Assembly: GCF_038630985.1 (NCBI RefSeq)
Contig: NZ_CP152049.1
Span: 4,976,001-5,040,000 of the forward strand
Origin: Paenibacillus sp. FSL H8-0548
GTDB taxonomy: Bacteria > Bacillota > Bacilli > Paenibacillales > Paenibacillaceae
Length of the DNA: 64,000 nt
Reading direction: 5' to 3'
Numbering within the stretch: position 1 is the first letter of the stretch; every line of letters begins with the position of its first letter. The notes beneath the pieces were generated by a model that searched no databases, was not told the origin of the DNA, and was given only the letters and a program-made list of their open reading frames with translations. The position numbers and the translations under genes were made by a program. Below, one piece after another: positions 36,217 to 48,245 of this stretch.

Positions 36217-37272
36217 ATGAGGGTCCATGTTACTGAATTATTAAATGGAGACCAGTTAAGCAATGATACGTTTAACGTCTATGGACTTCATGTACTATCT
36301 AAAGGAACAATATTAAACGGCCATGAAATTTCAAAACTGTTTCAGCATCAAATCGATTATGTCAATATCGAGGAAAGAGCTAATAACGAGCCAAGTGCAC
36401 GCACCCTCGAATCTACTGTCAATCCTAAATGGCTTCCTACGGTGCAGCCCATCTACGAAAACGCTGTCAAAAAATTTGAAGAGCTTTATAACAAGGTGCA
36501 TGATGAAGGTACGATTGCCGAGGAAGAAGTTAGCAGCATCGTTGAATCATTATTAAATAATCTTCGCCTTGAACGTGATGTTGTGTCTATGCTCCTATTG
36601 CTTAACACAAAAGATGATTATACCTATCAGCATTCTGTGCAGGTCGGCATGCTCTCCTATTATCTCGCGACTTGGGTTGGTTATTCCAATGATGAATCCA
36701 TCCAAATTGGCAAAGCAGGATTTTTGCATGATATAGGTAAATGCCAAATTGACGAGCAAATTATTAATAAACCCGGCAAGCTAACAGAGGCTGAATATGA
36801 AGAGGTAAAAAAACACACCTTATACGGATATGAAATTATTAGTAACTCCTTAAATGAGCCTTATCTCGCTATTGGAGCACTTCAGCATCATGAACGAAAT
36901 GATGGTACGGGTTATCCCAAGGGAATTACCGGTGATCAAATCCACCCGATAGCCAAGATTATTGCGGTGGTTGACATTTATAGTGCCATGATCTCAAAGC
37001 GTGTCTATCAAGAGGAGCGCGACTTATTATTCGTACTTAAAGAGCTTTATAAACTTAGCTTCAATGAACTCGATCCGCTCACAGCTCATACCTTTATTAA
37101 ACATATGATGCCAAACTTTATAGGCAAAAAAATCGAACTGGTCAGCGGTGAGGTCGGCATTATTGTAATGACTCATCCAACTGAATTTTTCCGACCGCTC
37201 GTCCAAGTTGACGACCAGTTTATAGATATGACGCTTGAGCGAAATTATGAAATTAAACATGTATACATTTAA
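36217..37272 (+). CDS. HD-GYP domain phosphodiesterase, second
   Basis: This 351-residue protein has an N-terminal region of about 110 residues, then an HD-GYP domain with HDIGK (His171-Asp172) and HHERNDGTGYP (GYP 232-234), and a C-terminal beta-rich extension. The layout is close to the protein at 31418, suggesting paralogs. The ribosome binding site GAGGTG is six bases before the ATG. The key residues predict active cyclic-di-GMP hydrolysis. It is monocistronic. The 208-bp upstream gap holds AT-rich promoter-like sequence but no clear operator. Confidence 0.87.
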   Translation: MRVHVTELLNGDQLSNDTFNVYGLHVLSKGTILNGHEISKLFQHQIDYVNIEERANNEPSARTLESTVNPKWLPTVQPIYENAVKKFEELYNKVHDEGTIAEEEVSSIVESLLNNLRLERDVVSMLLLLNTKDDYTYQHSVQVGMLSYYLATWVGYSNDESIQIGKAGFLHDIGKCQIDEQIINKPGKLTEAEYEEVKKHTLYGYEIISNSLNEPYLAIGALQHHERNDGTGYPKGITGDQIHPIAKIIAVVDIYSAMISKRVYQEERDLLFVLKELYKLSFNELDPLTAHTFIKHMMPNFIGKKIELVSGEVGIIVMTHPTEFFRPLVQVDDQFIDMTLERNYEIKHVYI

Positions 37273-37424
37273 TCCTTCAATACTATCCTTCATGATGATC
37301 CTGATCGTTGTGAAGGATATTTTTGATGTTTATCTATAGCGCAGAAAAACAGATGATGAGGCTAATCAAGAAATCATATTGCGCAAATATTATACTATTC
37401 GTATGGATGGTCACCCGTCACTTC

Positions 37425-37610
37425 TACGCTGCACTTTTTACAATGAAACCGGCGCCTGAGCGGCTCCATAGAGTCTACAGTGTACTTTCTGCAATAGAAT
37501 CAGCCTCCTAGCGCTAAATTAACCCATAATGGCGTGAATCTATTGTATTTTGTACAATGTAGATCCGTGAAACGGGCTTTGTCACGTATTCTGTTGTACA
37601 AAGTACACTA
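37425..37610. repeat. Four-unit direct-direct-inverted-inverted array, copy 2
   Basis: Units start at 37425 (TACGCTGCACTTTTTACAA) and 37476 (TACAGTGTACTTTCTGCAA) in direct orientation, and at 37538 and 37588 in inverted orientation. The spacing is 51, 62 and 50 bp. The unit is the same family as at 15285 and 58483. Confidence 0.8.
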
Positions 37611-37746
37611 CTTTCAACGTTAAGTTGCTACCCACCATCCTATCAAACCTCGCTCGCTTCTCCCACAACGATGATTTATAATTACATCAGTCATTTTTCA
37701 CACTGCCCCACAATGCTGCTAGATATATTTCGCTATTACATAAGAA

Positions 37747-37768
37747 GAAACTTATACTTTCCTGTATA
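37747..37768 (-). repeat. Partial copy (22 bp) of the 95-bp repeat
   Basis: GAAACTTATACTTTCCTGTA is the reverse complement of the repeat's left end with one change. It adjoins the suf terminator. Confidence 0.5.
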
Positions 37769-37808
37769 AAAAAAAAAGCCTCGCATACCGTGATATACAT
37801 CACAGTAC
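37768..37808 (-). terminator. Probable terminator of the suf operon
   Basis: On the minus strand GTACTGTGAT-GTAT-ATCACGGTAT forms a stem with one or two G-U pairs, followed after GCGAGGC by about ten T. It lies just downstream of sufB. Confidence 0.6.
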
Positions 37809-37831
37809 ACAAGACCTTATTCATGCTATTA

Positions 37832-39235
37832 TTAACCGATGGAACCTTCCATCTCGAATTTGATCAAGCGGTTCATCTCTACCGCATATTCCATCGGCAG
37901 CTCTTTTGTGAACGGCTCGATGAAGCCCATAACGATCATTTGCGTAGCTTCCGCTTCGCTTAGACCACGGCTCATGAGGTAGAACAATTGATCCTCAGAA
38001 ACCTTGGATACAGTAGCCTCATGCTCAAGCGTGATGTTGTCGTTCAAAATCTCGTTATAAGGAATCGTATCCGATGTCGATTCATTATCAAGAATGAGCG
38101 TATCACATTTGATATTCGATTTTGCACCGTCAGAGTTGCGTCCGAACGAAGCAAGACCACGGTACGTTACTTTACCGCCATGCTTACTGATTGATTTAGA
38201 AATGATAGTTGAGCTCGTATCTGGTGCAAGGTGAGTCATCTTCGCTCCTGCATCCTGATGCTGACCTTTACCTGCAACGGCGATTGACAATACCATGCCT
38301 CTCGCGCCGCGACCACGAAGTACGACTGCTGGGTACTTCATCGTCAGCTTCGAGCCGATGTTGCCGTCTACCCACTCCATAGTTGCATTCTCGTCCGCAA
38401 CAGCACGTTTCGTAACTAGGTTGTAAATGTTCGATGACCAGTTTTGAATCGTCGTATAACGTACGCTTGCATTTTTCTTAACTAAAATTTCAACTACCGC
38501 GCTGTGTAAGGAGTTTGTACTGTAAACCGGTGCCGTACAGCCTTCAACGTAGTGAACTGAGCTGTCTTCGTCAGCGATAATAAGCGTACGCTCGAATTGA
38601 CCCATATTCTCCGAGTTGATACGGAAGTAGGCTTGTAGAGGAACTTCACATTTAACACCTTTAGGGATGTAAATGAAGCTTCCTCCTGACCATACTGCAC
38701 TGTTCAATGCTGCGAACTTATTATCATTCGGAGGAATAATCGTTCCGAAATATTCTTTCATAAGCTCAGGATATTCGCGAAGCGCAGTATCGGTATCCGT
38801 GAAGATAACACCCTGTTTCACAAGTTCCTCTTGCATGCTGTGGTATACAACCTCAGACTCGTACTGAGCCGATACACCCGCTAGAAACTTTTGTTCAGCC
38901 TCAGGAATACCAAGCTTGTCGAACGTTTCTTTAATTTCGGTAGGAACTTCTTCCCACGTCTTGCCTTGCTTATCCGATGCACGCACATAATATTGAATAT
39001 CGTCAAAATCAAGATCATCCATGTTGCCGCCCCATTTTGGCATCGGCATTTTGAAAAATTGCTCAAGTGATTTCAAGCGAAAATCCAACATCCACTGAGG
39101 CTCGCCTTTAATATCCGAAATCGTACGTACGATTTCTTCCGTTAAACCTTTGCCAGATTCAAAAACGGCTTTGTGCTCGTCACGGAAACCATACTTATAA
39201 TCTTCCATTTCCGGCATTGATTTAGCCATGGTCAT
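37832..39235 (-). CDS. sufB: Fe-S cluster assembly scaffold subunit SufB
   Basis: This 467-residue protein is the core of the SufBCD scaffold that builds Fe-S clusters in the cytosol. Typical segments are the YYVRASDK region near the N-terminus, [35 protein letters not shown] and the C-terminal [28 protein letters not shown] lies five bases before the ATG at 39235. A second ATG two codons later is possible. It is the last gene of the operon sufC-D-S-U-B, the usual order in Firmicutes, and is followed by a terminator. Confidence 0.96.
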   Translation of the reverse strand: MTMAKSMPEMEDYKYGFRDEHKAVFESGKGLTEEIVRTISDIKGEPQWMLDFRLKSLEQFFKMPMPKWGGNMDDLDFDDIQYYVRASDKQGKTWEEVPTEIKETFDKLGIPEAEQKFLAGVSAQYESEVVYHSMQEELVKQGVIFTDTDTALREYPELMKEYFGTIIPPNDNKFAALNSAVWSGGSFIYIPKGVKCEVPLQAYFRINSENMGQFERTLIIADEDSSVHYVEGCTAPVYSTNSLHSAVVEILVKKNASVRYTTIQNWSSNIYNLVTKRAVADENATMEWVDGNIGSKLTMKYPAVVLRGRGARGMVLSIAVAGKGQHQDAGAKMTHLAPDTSSTIISKSISKHGGKVTYRGLASFGRNSDGAKSNIKCDTLILDNESTSDTIPYNEILNDNITLEHEATVSKVSEDQLFYLMSRGLSEAEATQMIVMGFIEPFTKELPMEYAVEMNRLIKFEMEGSIG

Positions 39236-39258
39236 TCACGCTCCTTATCAATCTCGTT

Positions 39259-42207
<2,949 letters not shown>

Positions 42208-42228
42208 CCGTTATGCCTCCTCCTCTGC

Positions 42229-43008
42229 TTAAGCCTGGCCGACTGTTTCATCTACTATGCCAAGTTCTTCTTTAACCCAATCATAACCTTCGTTTTCCAA
42301 ACGCGCTGCAAGCTCAGGACCACCTGATTTTACAATGCGGCCTTGCATCATTACGTGTACGAAATCCGGTGTAATATAGTTAAGCAAACGCTGATAGTGA
42401 GTAATAATCAAGAAACCGCGATCTTCTGAACGCATAGCGTTTACGCCTTGCGATACGATGCGTAGAGCATCAATGTCAAGACCCGAATCGATCTCATCAA
42501 GAACGACAATTTTAGGATCAAGCAGCATCATTTGCAAAATTTCATTACGTTTTTTCTCGCCGCCGGAGAAACCTTCATTCAAATAACGGTGAGCGAACTC
42601 AGCGTTCATTTCAAGCTCCTTCATTTTGCCTTCCATCTTGCGAATAAATTTAATCAACGAAATTTCGTTTCCTTCACCAAGACGTGCATTTAATGCACTG
42701 CGAAGAAAGTCGGAATTCGTTACGCCAGGAATTTCACTTGGATATTGCATCGCAAGGAACAAGCCAGCTAGCGCGCGTTCGTCAACACCCATTTCAAGGA
42801 TGTCTTCACCATTCAATAATGCTGTGCCTTCAGTTACTTCATATTTAGGATGTCCCATCAAAGCGGAAGCCAGTGTAGATTTACCTGTTCCGTTAGGGCC
42901 CATGATCGCGTGAATTTCTCCGCCTTTAATGTCAAGGTTGATTCCTTTTAAAATCTCTTTTCCGTCGATAGCCGCTTTCAGGCCTTCGATGACAAAATGT
43001 GTTGCCAT
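42229..43008 (-). CDS. sufC: Fe-S cluster assembly ATPase SufC
   Basis: This 259-residue ABC-type ATPase of the Suf scaffold has Walker [10 protein letters not shown] at 37-45, the signature FSGGEKKR and Walker [16 protein letters not shown]. It works in the cytosol with SufB and SufD, not with a membrane permease. It is the first gene of the operon. A Fur-like direct repeat lies about 80-100 bp upstream. Confidence 0.97.
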   Translation of the reverse strand: MATHFVIEGLKAAIDGKEILKGINLDIKGGEIHAIMGPNGTGKSTLASALMGHPKYEVTEGTALLNGEDILEMGVDERALAGLFLAMQYPSEIPGVTNSDFLRSALNARLGEGNEISLIKFIRKMEGKMKELEMNAEFAHRYLNEGFSGGEKKRNEILQMMLLDPKIVVLDEIDSGLDIDALRIVSQGVNAMRSEDRGFLIITHYQRLLNYITPDFVHVMMQGRIVKSGGPELAARLENEGYDWVKEELGIVDETVGQA

Positions 43009-43082
43009 AATATGCTGATCCCTCCAAGGTTGGTTATATTCGCCTAGTCATATCTACATAGAATAGACTTTCTATTATAGAC

Positions 43083-43110
43083 TGATTCTCAATGATTCTC
43101 AATAATCATT
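43083..43110. promoter_or_regulatory. Fur/PerR-like repeat upstream of the suf operon
   Basis: The segment consists of TGATTCTCAA, TGATTCTCAA and TAATCATT in a row. On the other strand it reads TGAGAATCATTGAGAATCA, which resembles a Fur-family box (about 11 of 15 to the 7-1-7 core). It lies between sufC and the divergent end of the DUF1802 gene. The assignment is by eye only. Confidence 0.45.
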
Positions 43111-43200
43111 TTAATATAGTTTTAGTTATAAATCAATGTGAGAAGCCCTGTTTCGCTGAATATGTCCTTTTTTGTGAACGAAAGAGCTCATTTACCGCGC

Positions 43201-43776
43201 TTATTCGAGCGCCTGCTTGATTTTTAAAATTTCGGCTTGAAGTTTTTCTTCATCCAATACTTGAATCAGATGAGGAGTATCTATCTGCTCTTCCAGTCTT
43301 ACCCAAGATTTGCAACCATTATAAGCAGGACGCATCGAAATTTCTATCGGCTCCGCTACACGGTATACTCTAAGCACCAGAACATGAAGCGGCTTCGTCT
43401 TTTTCCATCGCAATCTTTCCTCAGCAAACGTATCGGTCCAGATATGCAGATCACGCAAACGATCCAACGTTTCTTGATCCGTTACTTCGATATCCTGAAC
43501 GACCTCAGCATACGCTTCGAGTTTTACAGTCTCTATGGTAGCTGCTGCAAGTGTCTCATCCAATGCATCTGCAAAACTTTCTTTCAATAGATGTTTTTTC
43601 TGATGCTCGTACGCAGGCATGAAATAAAAGCTTGGACTAATTAACTGAAAATCCCGCGTTTCTTCAATAATGCCCCCTTTTCGCATCACGATAATTTGGT
43701 CACCGTCCAAAAGAGCTTTTACACTCACCGCCCACTCTTTCAGAGCGACTGGCTGCCTATTATTTAGTGTCATCAT
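43201..43776 (-). CDS. DUF1802 family protein
   Basis: This 191-residue protein is read from ATG 43776 with GGAGG seven bases upstream. Family marks are the N-terminal ALKEWAVSVKALLDG, the RKGGI segment, FYFMPAYEHQ and the later LHVLVLRVYR region. DUF1802 proteins occur in cyanobacteria and Bacillales; function is unknown. No membrane segment or catalytic motif is evident. It is the gene before suf on the same strand but 190 bp away, so probably separately transcribed. Confidence 0.8.
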   Translation of the reverse strand: MMTLNNRQPVALKEWAVSVKALLDGDQIIVMRKGGIIEETRDFQLISPSFYFMPAYEHQKKHLLKESFADALDETLAAATIETVKLEAYAEVVQDIEVTDQETLDRLRDLHIWTDTFAEERLRWKKTKPLHVLVLRVYRVAEPIEISMRPAYNGCKSWVRLEEQIDTPHLIQVLDEEKLQAEILKIKQALE

Positions 43777-43920
43777 TATGCATCCTCCATAAAACTTGTT
43801 TATAATAGATAATATTATATCAAACGAAGGTATTCCAAGGCGAAATAATATACATTATACTATGTTGAGATGAATACTGGGCATTGATGCCCTACTACTA
43901 TAAAGCGGAGGTGGACAGAC

Positions 43921-45132
43921 ATGTCTGCATATCATCCATTAACAGAACAAGAAGCCACTCGAATAGCACTAACGCTAGACGGGTTCTTCCAAGAGGGAGC
44001 TGCTTTGACATGCAGTGAAATTGGAGACGGCAACTTAAACTTAGTTTTTCATATCAAAGACCCTGCCAGCGGCAAAAGCCTAATTATGAAGCAAGCATTG
44101 CCATATGCGAAAGTTGTAGGGGAGTCTTGGCCGCTTACGCTCGACCGTGCTCGTATTGAGAGCGAAAAGCTTATTTTGGAAGGCAAGCTTGCTCCTGGCC
44201 TTGTACCAATCGTTTATAAATACGACCCTGAGCTCTACCTAACGATTATGGAAGATCTCAGCGATCATACTATTATGCGGCAAGGTCTGATTGCAGGCAC
44301 GCGCTATCCTAAATTCGCAGACGATATTTCTACCTTTACTGCACGCACATTGTTCTTCACCTCTGATCTGGGGATGAATCAACAAGACAAGAAGCTGCTT
44401 GTAAAAGAGTTTATCAACCCTGAGCTCTGCAAAATTACTGAGGATCTTATATTCGATGATCCTTATACGGACTCGCCTAACAACAGCTTTGATTCCGCGA
44501 TACGAGATGCTGCTGAAGCACTTTGGCAGGATCATAACCTTCATCTCGAAGTAGCGATACTGCGCGATAAGTTCTTAACTAATGCACAAGCCTTGCTTCA
44601 TGGAGATCTTCATACGGGCAGTGTATTTGCAACACCTGAATCAACTAAGGTTATCGACCCTGAATTTGCTTATTATGGACCGATTGGCTACGATATTGGC
44701 GCGGTCATCGCAAATCTGCTGCTTAACTTTGCTGGTCAGGAGCACTGGAATGCTGATGAGGACAAACGGAGTGATTTCCGTCGTTATTTGACAGATACGG
44801 TACGCGATGTCTGGAATTTATTCGACAAGAAGTTCCGAGCATTATGGGATGAGCATGGAACTGACCGTATTGCTTCTTCAACGCCTGGGTATAAAGACTA
44901 TTACATGAATCGCCTGCTGCAGGATACAATTGGCTTTGCAGGCTGCAAAATCGTGCGCCGCATCGTAGGCTTATCGCATGTTATCGACATCGACCGTATT
45001 CCTGACGCTGCCGCTCGCGAGAGAGCACAGCGTATAGCGATTGCTATCGGCACGACGCTTATTCGCACGAACCGTCAAGCACAATCCATTGAGGAAGTTA
45101 TCGACGCTGCTTTTACTGCAGTAAGCAAATAA
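43921..45132 (+). CDS. mtnK: 5-methylthioribose kinase
   Basis: MtnK phosphorylates methylthioribose in methionine salvage. The 403-residue aminoglycoside-kinase-like protein has the catalytic loop [10 protein letters not shown] and the metal-binding [14 protein letters not shown], both characteristic of MtnK. AGCGGAGGTG precedes the ATG. mtnA follows after 25 bp. In Bacillus the mtnKA operon is under an S-box (SAM) riboswitch; here the 144 bp upstream shows only a short GGGCAT-ATGCCC hairpin and no S-box core that I can see. Confidence 0.95.
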   Translation: MSAYHPLTEQEATRIALTLDGFFQEGAALTCSEIGDGNLNLVFHIKDPASGKSLIMKQALPYAKVVGESWPLTLDRARIESEKLILEGKLAPGLVPIVYKYDPELYLTIMEDLSDHTIMRQGLIAGTRYPKFADDISTFTARTLFFTSDLGMNQQDKKLLVKEFINPELCKITEDLIFDDPYTDSPNNSFDSAIRDAAEALWQDHNLHLEVAILRDKFLTNAQALLHGDLHTGSVFATPESTKVIDPEFAYYGPIGYDIGAVIANLLLNFAGQEHWNADEDKRSDFRRYLTDTVRDVWNLFDKKFRALWDEHGTDRIASSTPGYKDYYMNRLLQDTIGFAGCKIVRRIVGLSHVIDIDRIPDAAARERAQRIAIAIGTTLIRTNRQAQSIEEVIDAAFTAVSK

Positions 45133-45157
45133 CTTAAGACAGAAAGGAACTAACATC

Positions 45158-46219
45158 ATGACAACGACCAATTACGCTGGCTTGCAATCCGTTATTTGGA
45201 AAGAGGACAAGCTTGACCTATTAGACCAACGGCTACTGCCGGAGGAAATCATATATTTACCTCTAGTAACAGCAGAGGACGTATGGGAAGCGATAAGACA
45301 TCTGAAGGTTCGTGGAGCGCCAGCAATTGGCATCTCCGCCGCTTATGGCGTAGTGCTTGGCAGCCGCGACGAGCAATCCTCTGAAGCCTGGCTTGCACAA
45401 GTAAACAAACAAGCGGAATACCTTGCAACCTCTCGACCTACAGCAGTTAATTTGTTCTGGGCGCTTGATCGCATGAAAGCTGCCGCAGCAGCCTACATTG
45501 AGCAAGGGTTGTCTCTTGAGGAAAGCAAAGCTGCCCTGCTGACAGAAGCTATCGCGATCCAAAGTGAAGATGAAGAAACGAATAGAATGATCGGTGAGCA
45601 CGCCTTGTCTTTATTCAAGGATGATATGGGCGTACTGACTCACTGTAATGCTGGCGGACTTGCTACAGCTAAATACGGTACAGCGCTTGCTCCATTTTAC
45701 CTAGCGCTAGAGCGGGGCATTACACTGCGCGTTTATGCTGATGAGACTCGTCCTGTTCTTCAAGGCGCTCGCTTGACTGCTTTCGAACTACAGCAAGCAG
45801 GTGTTGACGTTACGCTAATCTGCGATAATATGGCAGGAATGATTATGGCCAAAGGCTGGGTCGATGCTGTCATCGTCGGTACAGACCGTGTGGCTGCAAA
45901 CGGTGATGTTGCCAACAAAATCGGTACCTACAGCGTAGCTGTTTTGGCGAAAGCTCACGGCATCCCTTTTTATGTTGCAAGTCCGCTTTCAACCATCGAT
46001 TTGAATACCCCGACTGGAGAGGGAATTCCGATCGAGGAACGGAATGCAGAAGAAATTACAGAGGGCTTCGGCAAGCGTACTGCTCCGCAGGGCATCAAGG
46101 TTTACAATCCAGCCTTCGACGTTACGCCAAACGAATATGTAACAGCAATCATTACGGAAAAAGGCATTGTTCAAGCTCCTTACGATGTCAATCTTCGCAA
46201 GCTGTTTGAGCAAGCGTAA
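45158..46219 (+). CDS. mtnA: S-methyl-5-thioribose-1-phosphate isomerase
   Basis: MtnA converts methylthioribose-1-phosphate to methylthioribulose-1-phosphate, the step after MtnK. The 353-residue product has the family segments [25 protein letters not shown] (with the catalytic Cys) and [19 protein letters not shown] (with the catalytic Asp). It is co-transcribed with mtnK. A strong terminator follows. Other salvage genes (mtnB, mtnD, mtnW) are not in the window. Confidence 0.96.
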   Translation: MTTTNYAGLQSVIWKEDKLDLLDQRLLPEEIIYLPLVTAEDVWEAIRHLKVRGAPAIGISAAYGVVLGSRDEQSSEAWLAQVNKQAEYLATSRPTAVNLFWALDRMKAAAAAYIEQGLSLEESKAALLTEAIAIQSEDEETNRMIGEHALSLFKDDMGVLTHCNAGGLATAKYGTALAPFYLALERGITLRVYADETRPVLQGARLTAFELQQAGVDVTLICDNMAGMIMAKGWVDAVIVGTDRVAANGDVANKIGTYSVAVLAKAHGIPFYVASPLSTIDLNTPTGEGIPIEERNAEEITEGFGKRTAPQGIKVYNPAFDVTPNEYVTAIITEKGIVQAPYDVNLRKLFEQA

Positions 46220-46233
46220 ACGACTTATATGTT

Positions 46234-46294
46234 AGAAGCCCTTATCAGAATGTTGGCTGTTCAATAGCCGCCTGCTGATAAGGGCTTCTTTTTG
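46234..46294 (+). terminator. Terminator of the mtnKA operon
   Basis: AGAAGCCCTTATCAG (46234-46248) pairs perfectly with CTGATAAGGGCTTCT (46276-46290), followed by T. The loop is 27 bases. Confidence 0.95.
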
Positions 46295-46295
46295 A

Positions 46296-46390
46296 AAATA
46301 TAGGAAAGTAGAACATTTCGCCATACTTTCTCTATACTTCTGGGAATGAAATGCGCTGATGCCGCCAAAGGACGGCGACAGCCGTTTCCC
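46296..46390 (+). repeat. 95-bp two-hairpin dispersed repeat, copy B
   Basis: It starts at AAATATAGGAAAGT directly after the mtnKA terminator and ends in GGACGGCGACAG and CCGTTTC just before the yunC stop. It aligns along its length with copies A and C. Confidence 0.8.
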
Positions 46391-46400
46391 CTCAGTTTAT

Positions 46401-46706
46401 TTAGAGCATTAATTGCAGCGCAGCCGACCCTTTCATGCCAACAATAATGCCTTTTGCTTCCGCTGTAATCGTAACTGACTCCAATGGGGCTTCCATCAGT
46501 TCCTCCAGCGTACGTACGCCAACAGCGCGTCCAGCCAATATCTCCCGGTCCCCCAGTCTCTCGTTAAGCAGCGTAACGTCTAGCGCACCACACATAATAT
46601 ATCCCTTATCCGTCATAATCGCGAGCAACGTCGTTTTGGGCAGCTTTACTTCAACGCCAAGAACGATCTCCCCGTTCTCAAGTGTGAACGGAACCATCCG
46701 CATCAT
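46401..46706 (-). CDS. yunC: YunC-like DUF1805 protein
   Basis: ATG 46706 is preferred because GGGGGTGG lies eight bases upstream; the GTG at 46718 falls within that region. The 101-residue product belongs to DUF1805, recognised by LGVEVKLPKTTLLAI, GYIMCGALDV and the AVGVRTLEELM and KGIIVGMKG segments. It is a small soluble alpha/beta protein of unknown function. In Bacillus it neighbours yunD. Here it is alone and convergent with mtnA. Confidence 0.85.
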   Translation of the reverse strand: MMRMVPFTLENGEIVLGVEVKLPKTTLLAIMTDKGYIMCGALDVTLLNERLGDREILAGRAVGVRTLEELMEAPLESVTITAEAKGIIVGMKGSAALQLML

Positions 46707-46935
46707 ATAAGGATCCACCCCCTTTGGGTAAAAAGTAAGAGGACTGCAACATCATTATATGCAGAGATTAATTTTGCAGTGTTGGTTAAATGCTTATTTG
46801 TGGGAGGGGGTGGGGGCTTAGATGGAAAATATCACAAAAAAGGTCACAGATATATAAGACAAAAATTTGCTATGCATAATATTGTTGTATGATCCAAAGG
46901 TGATTGGATATCGCAGACGCGTCAGCGCACACTTC

Positions 46936-47118
46936 TAACGGAAACCACAGACGCTAAATCGCCTTTATTTTTCGTTTCAAGATTGTAACGGAAACACAGG
47001 CCTCTATTTGTACCCAACATGCCAGATTTCGCTTCATTTCTGCGGAATAGCGTCTCTCTGTTCCGTTAAAATGTGACGCTAATCCAAAATGGAACTTTAG
47101 CGTCTCTGGTTTCCGTTA
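46936..47118. repeat. Four-unit direct-direct-inverted-inverted array with a different unit
   Basis: Direct units start at 46936 (TAACGGAAACCACAGACGC) and 46986 (TAACGGAAACACAGGCCTC). Inverted units start at 47048 (TAGCGTCTCTCTGTTCCGT) and at 47098 (TAGCGTCTCTGGTTTCCGT). The spacing is 50, 62 and 50 bp. The unit is unrelated in sequence to the TACAATGTA arrays but the geometry is the same. Confidence 0.85.
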
Positions 47119-47360
47119 GCGGTTAAACCCCCTAATTCCGGCTGCTGGCGCAGCATCGTTATCAACAGGTTCGGAGAATGTAAAGTATCCTAGACAATAA
47201 GAAAAGCATCTTCAATAATGATGCTTATTTTGTAACAGCGATTTGTACTATTATAAAGAGCTCTTTTATAAAGCTTATGTGTCACGAAATATCAATTCAA
47301 TGTCCGGTCAGTAAGGCAATTAAATGATCTATATAACTCGAACTTAAAGAATGAAGTGTA

Positions 47361-47491
47361 AGCGAAGCGAGAAGATCGCTCTGGAGAAACGAAGTGTTCG
47401 CCTTTGCAGTCATATTCTCACCTTAAATGTCTTAGGAAATCAAAGAATCTGACTGCAACCGCGATCGTAAGAATGATCTTCTCGCGTAGCG
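47361..47491 (-). repeat. Nested-hairpin (MITE-like) element, copy 2
   Basis: The outer arms AGCGAAGCGAGAAGATCG and GATCTTCTCGC are inverted. Inner arms are TTGCAGTCATATTCT (47404-47418) and AGAATCTGACTGCAA (47444-47458). It is closely similar to the reverse complement of 15039-15158 throughout. Another GATCTTCTCGCT follows at about 47500. Confidence 0.8.
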
Positions 47492-47690
47492 TCTTAATTG
47501 ATCTTCTCGCTCAGCTCCCACAACGTAAATGTTTAGTTCAATTTATATAATAAGCAAAAAACAACTATACAGTATTGGTTAAATGCTCAGCACTGAGGGA
47601 AGGATAAAGCACAACAACACACTAATTAATTCTATGTAAAACCCTATATTAGTGGTATATTAGAACTATATCTTATCGTTCGGAGGTCCT

Positions 47691-48182
47691 ATGGATAAAT
47701 TTCCCACGCCCAAAGACCAAACATCCTTTATATTCAATATTGAGGTGCTTGTTGAAGAAAACAATAATGCTGCTGCAATAGAAAAGTTGCTCCATGCCTT
47801 GAACAGCTCGGGATTCGTTGATTTTCGTATCCTATCCGGCATCCAGTTAGGCGAGCAAATTGAGGTTCGAACAAAGCAAGCTTCATCCAAACAACCGTTT
47901 CCGATTCCAGCCAACGTCAGCCAAGTCGCTAATGCTGCTAAGTCAGATAAGCCTGATCAAGAATCATTTGAGGCTTTAAGCTATTCTGATAAAATCAAAT
48001 CCATAATGAAAAACAACACATTAATTAGATTAATCGTAAACAAAGGTCTTGGTATCAAGCTCAGTATCCCGTGCAGAATCATAAATATGGACGAGACCGA
48101 AAATATTATTACGATATATCATGTTGATGAAAAGCAGGTATATACGTTCCGTTTAAACGAAATTGAAGATTTCTCTTACTGA
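47691..48182 (+). CDS. Hypothetical protein, 163 residues
   Basis: A clear ribosome binding site (CGGAGG) precedes the ATG, and a terminator follows, so this is likely a real gene. Residues 1-65 look like an alpha/beta unit (FIFNIEVLVEENNNAAAIEKLL, GFVDFRILSGIQLGE), a linker rich in Ser/Lys/Pro follows, and the last 50 residues are beta-rich (IPCRIINMDETENIITIYHV). No signal peptide or membrane segment and no family recognised. It is monocistronic, convergent with the GGDEF-EAL gene. Confidence 0.7.
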   Translation: MDKFPTPKDQTSFIFNIEVLVEENNNAAAIEKLLHALNSSGFVDFRILSGIQLGEQIEVRTKQASSKQPFPIPANVSQVANAAKSDKPDQESFEALSYSDKIKSIMKNNTLIRLIVNKGLGIKLSIPCRIINMDETENIITIYHVDEKQVYTFRLNEIEDFSY

Positions 48183-48196
48183 TCTGAATTTAACTA

Positions 48197-48245
48197 TAAA
48201 AAAACCGTACTTTGACGAATGAAACGGCCAAAGTACGGTTTTTTT
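48197..48245. terminator. Bidirectional terminator
   Basis: AAAAAACCGTACTTT pairs with AAAGTACGGTTTTTT, with a 17-base loop. The stem has T-runs on both strands and its right end overlaps the stop codon of the minus-strand gene. Confidence 0.9.

Larger units (their letters stand above)
37273..37831. other. Gene-free region with a four-unit repeat and a terminator
   Basis: This 559-bp gap between the HD-GYP gene and the end of sufB has no convincing ORF. It holds the four-unit array at 37425-37610, a 22-bp fragment of the 95-bp repeat at 37747 and the suf terminator. Confidence 0.7.
46719..47690. other. Gene-free region of about 970 bp with two structured repeats
   Basis: No convincing ORF is present. 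Near 46803 there is a G-rich run. A four-unit array with its own unit sequence lies at 46936-47118 and a nested-hairpin element at 47361-47491. The remaining sequence is AT-rich and I see nothing else in it. Confidence 0.7.

Noticed and set aside
37323..37511. 62-residue plus-strand ORF
   Set aside because: It is crossed by the direct units of the four-unit element, has no ribosome binding site and resembles no protein.
43777..43920. S-box (SAM) riboswitch before mtnK
   Set aside because: The conserved S-box segments and a terminator hairpin are not present; only a short GGGCAT hairpin is seen.
46801..46818. G-quadruplex near GGGAGGGGGTGGGGG
   Set aside because: There are not four separated runs of three G, so only a weak two-layer structure is possible.
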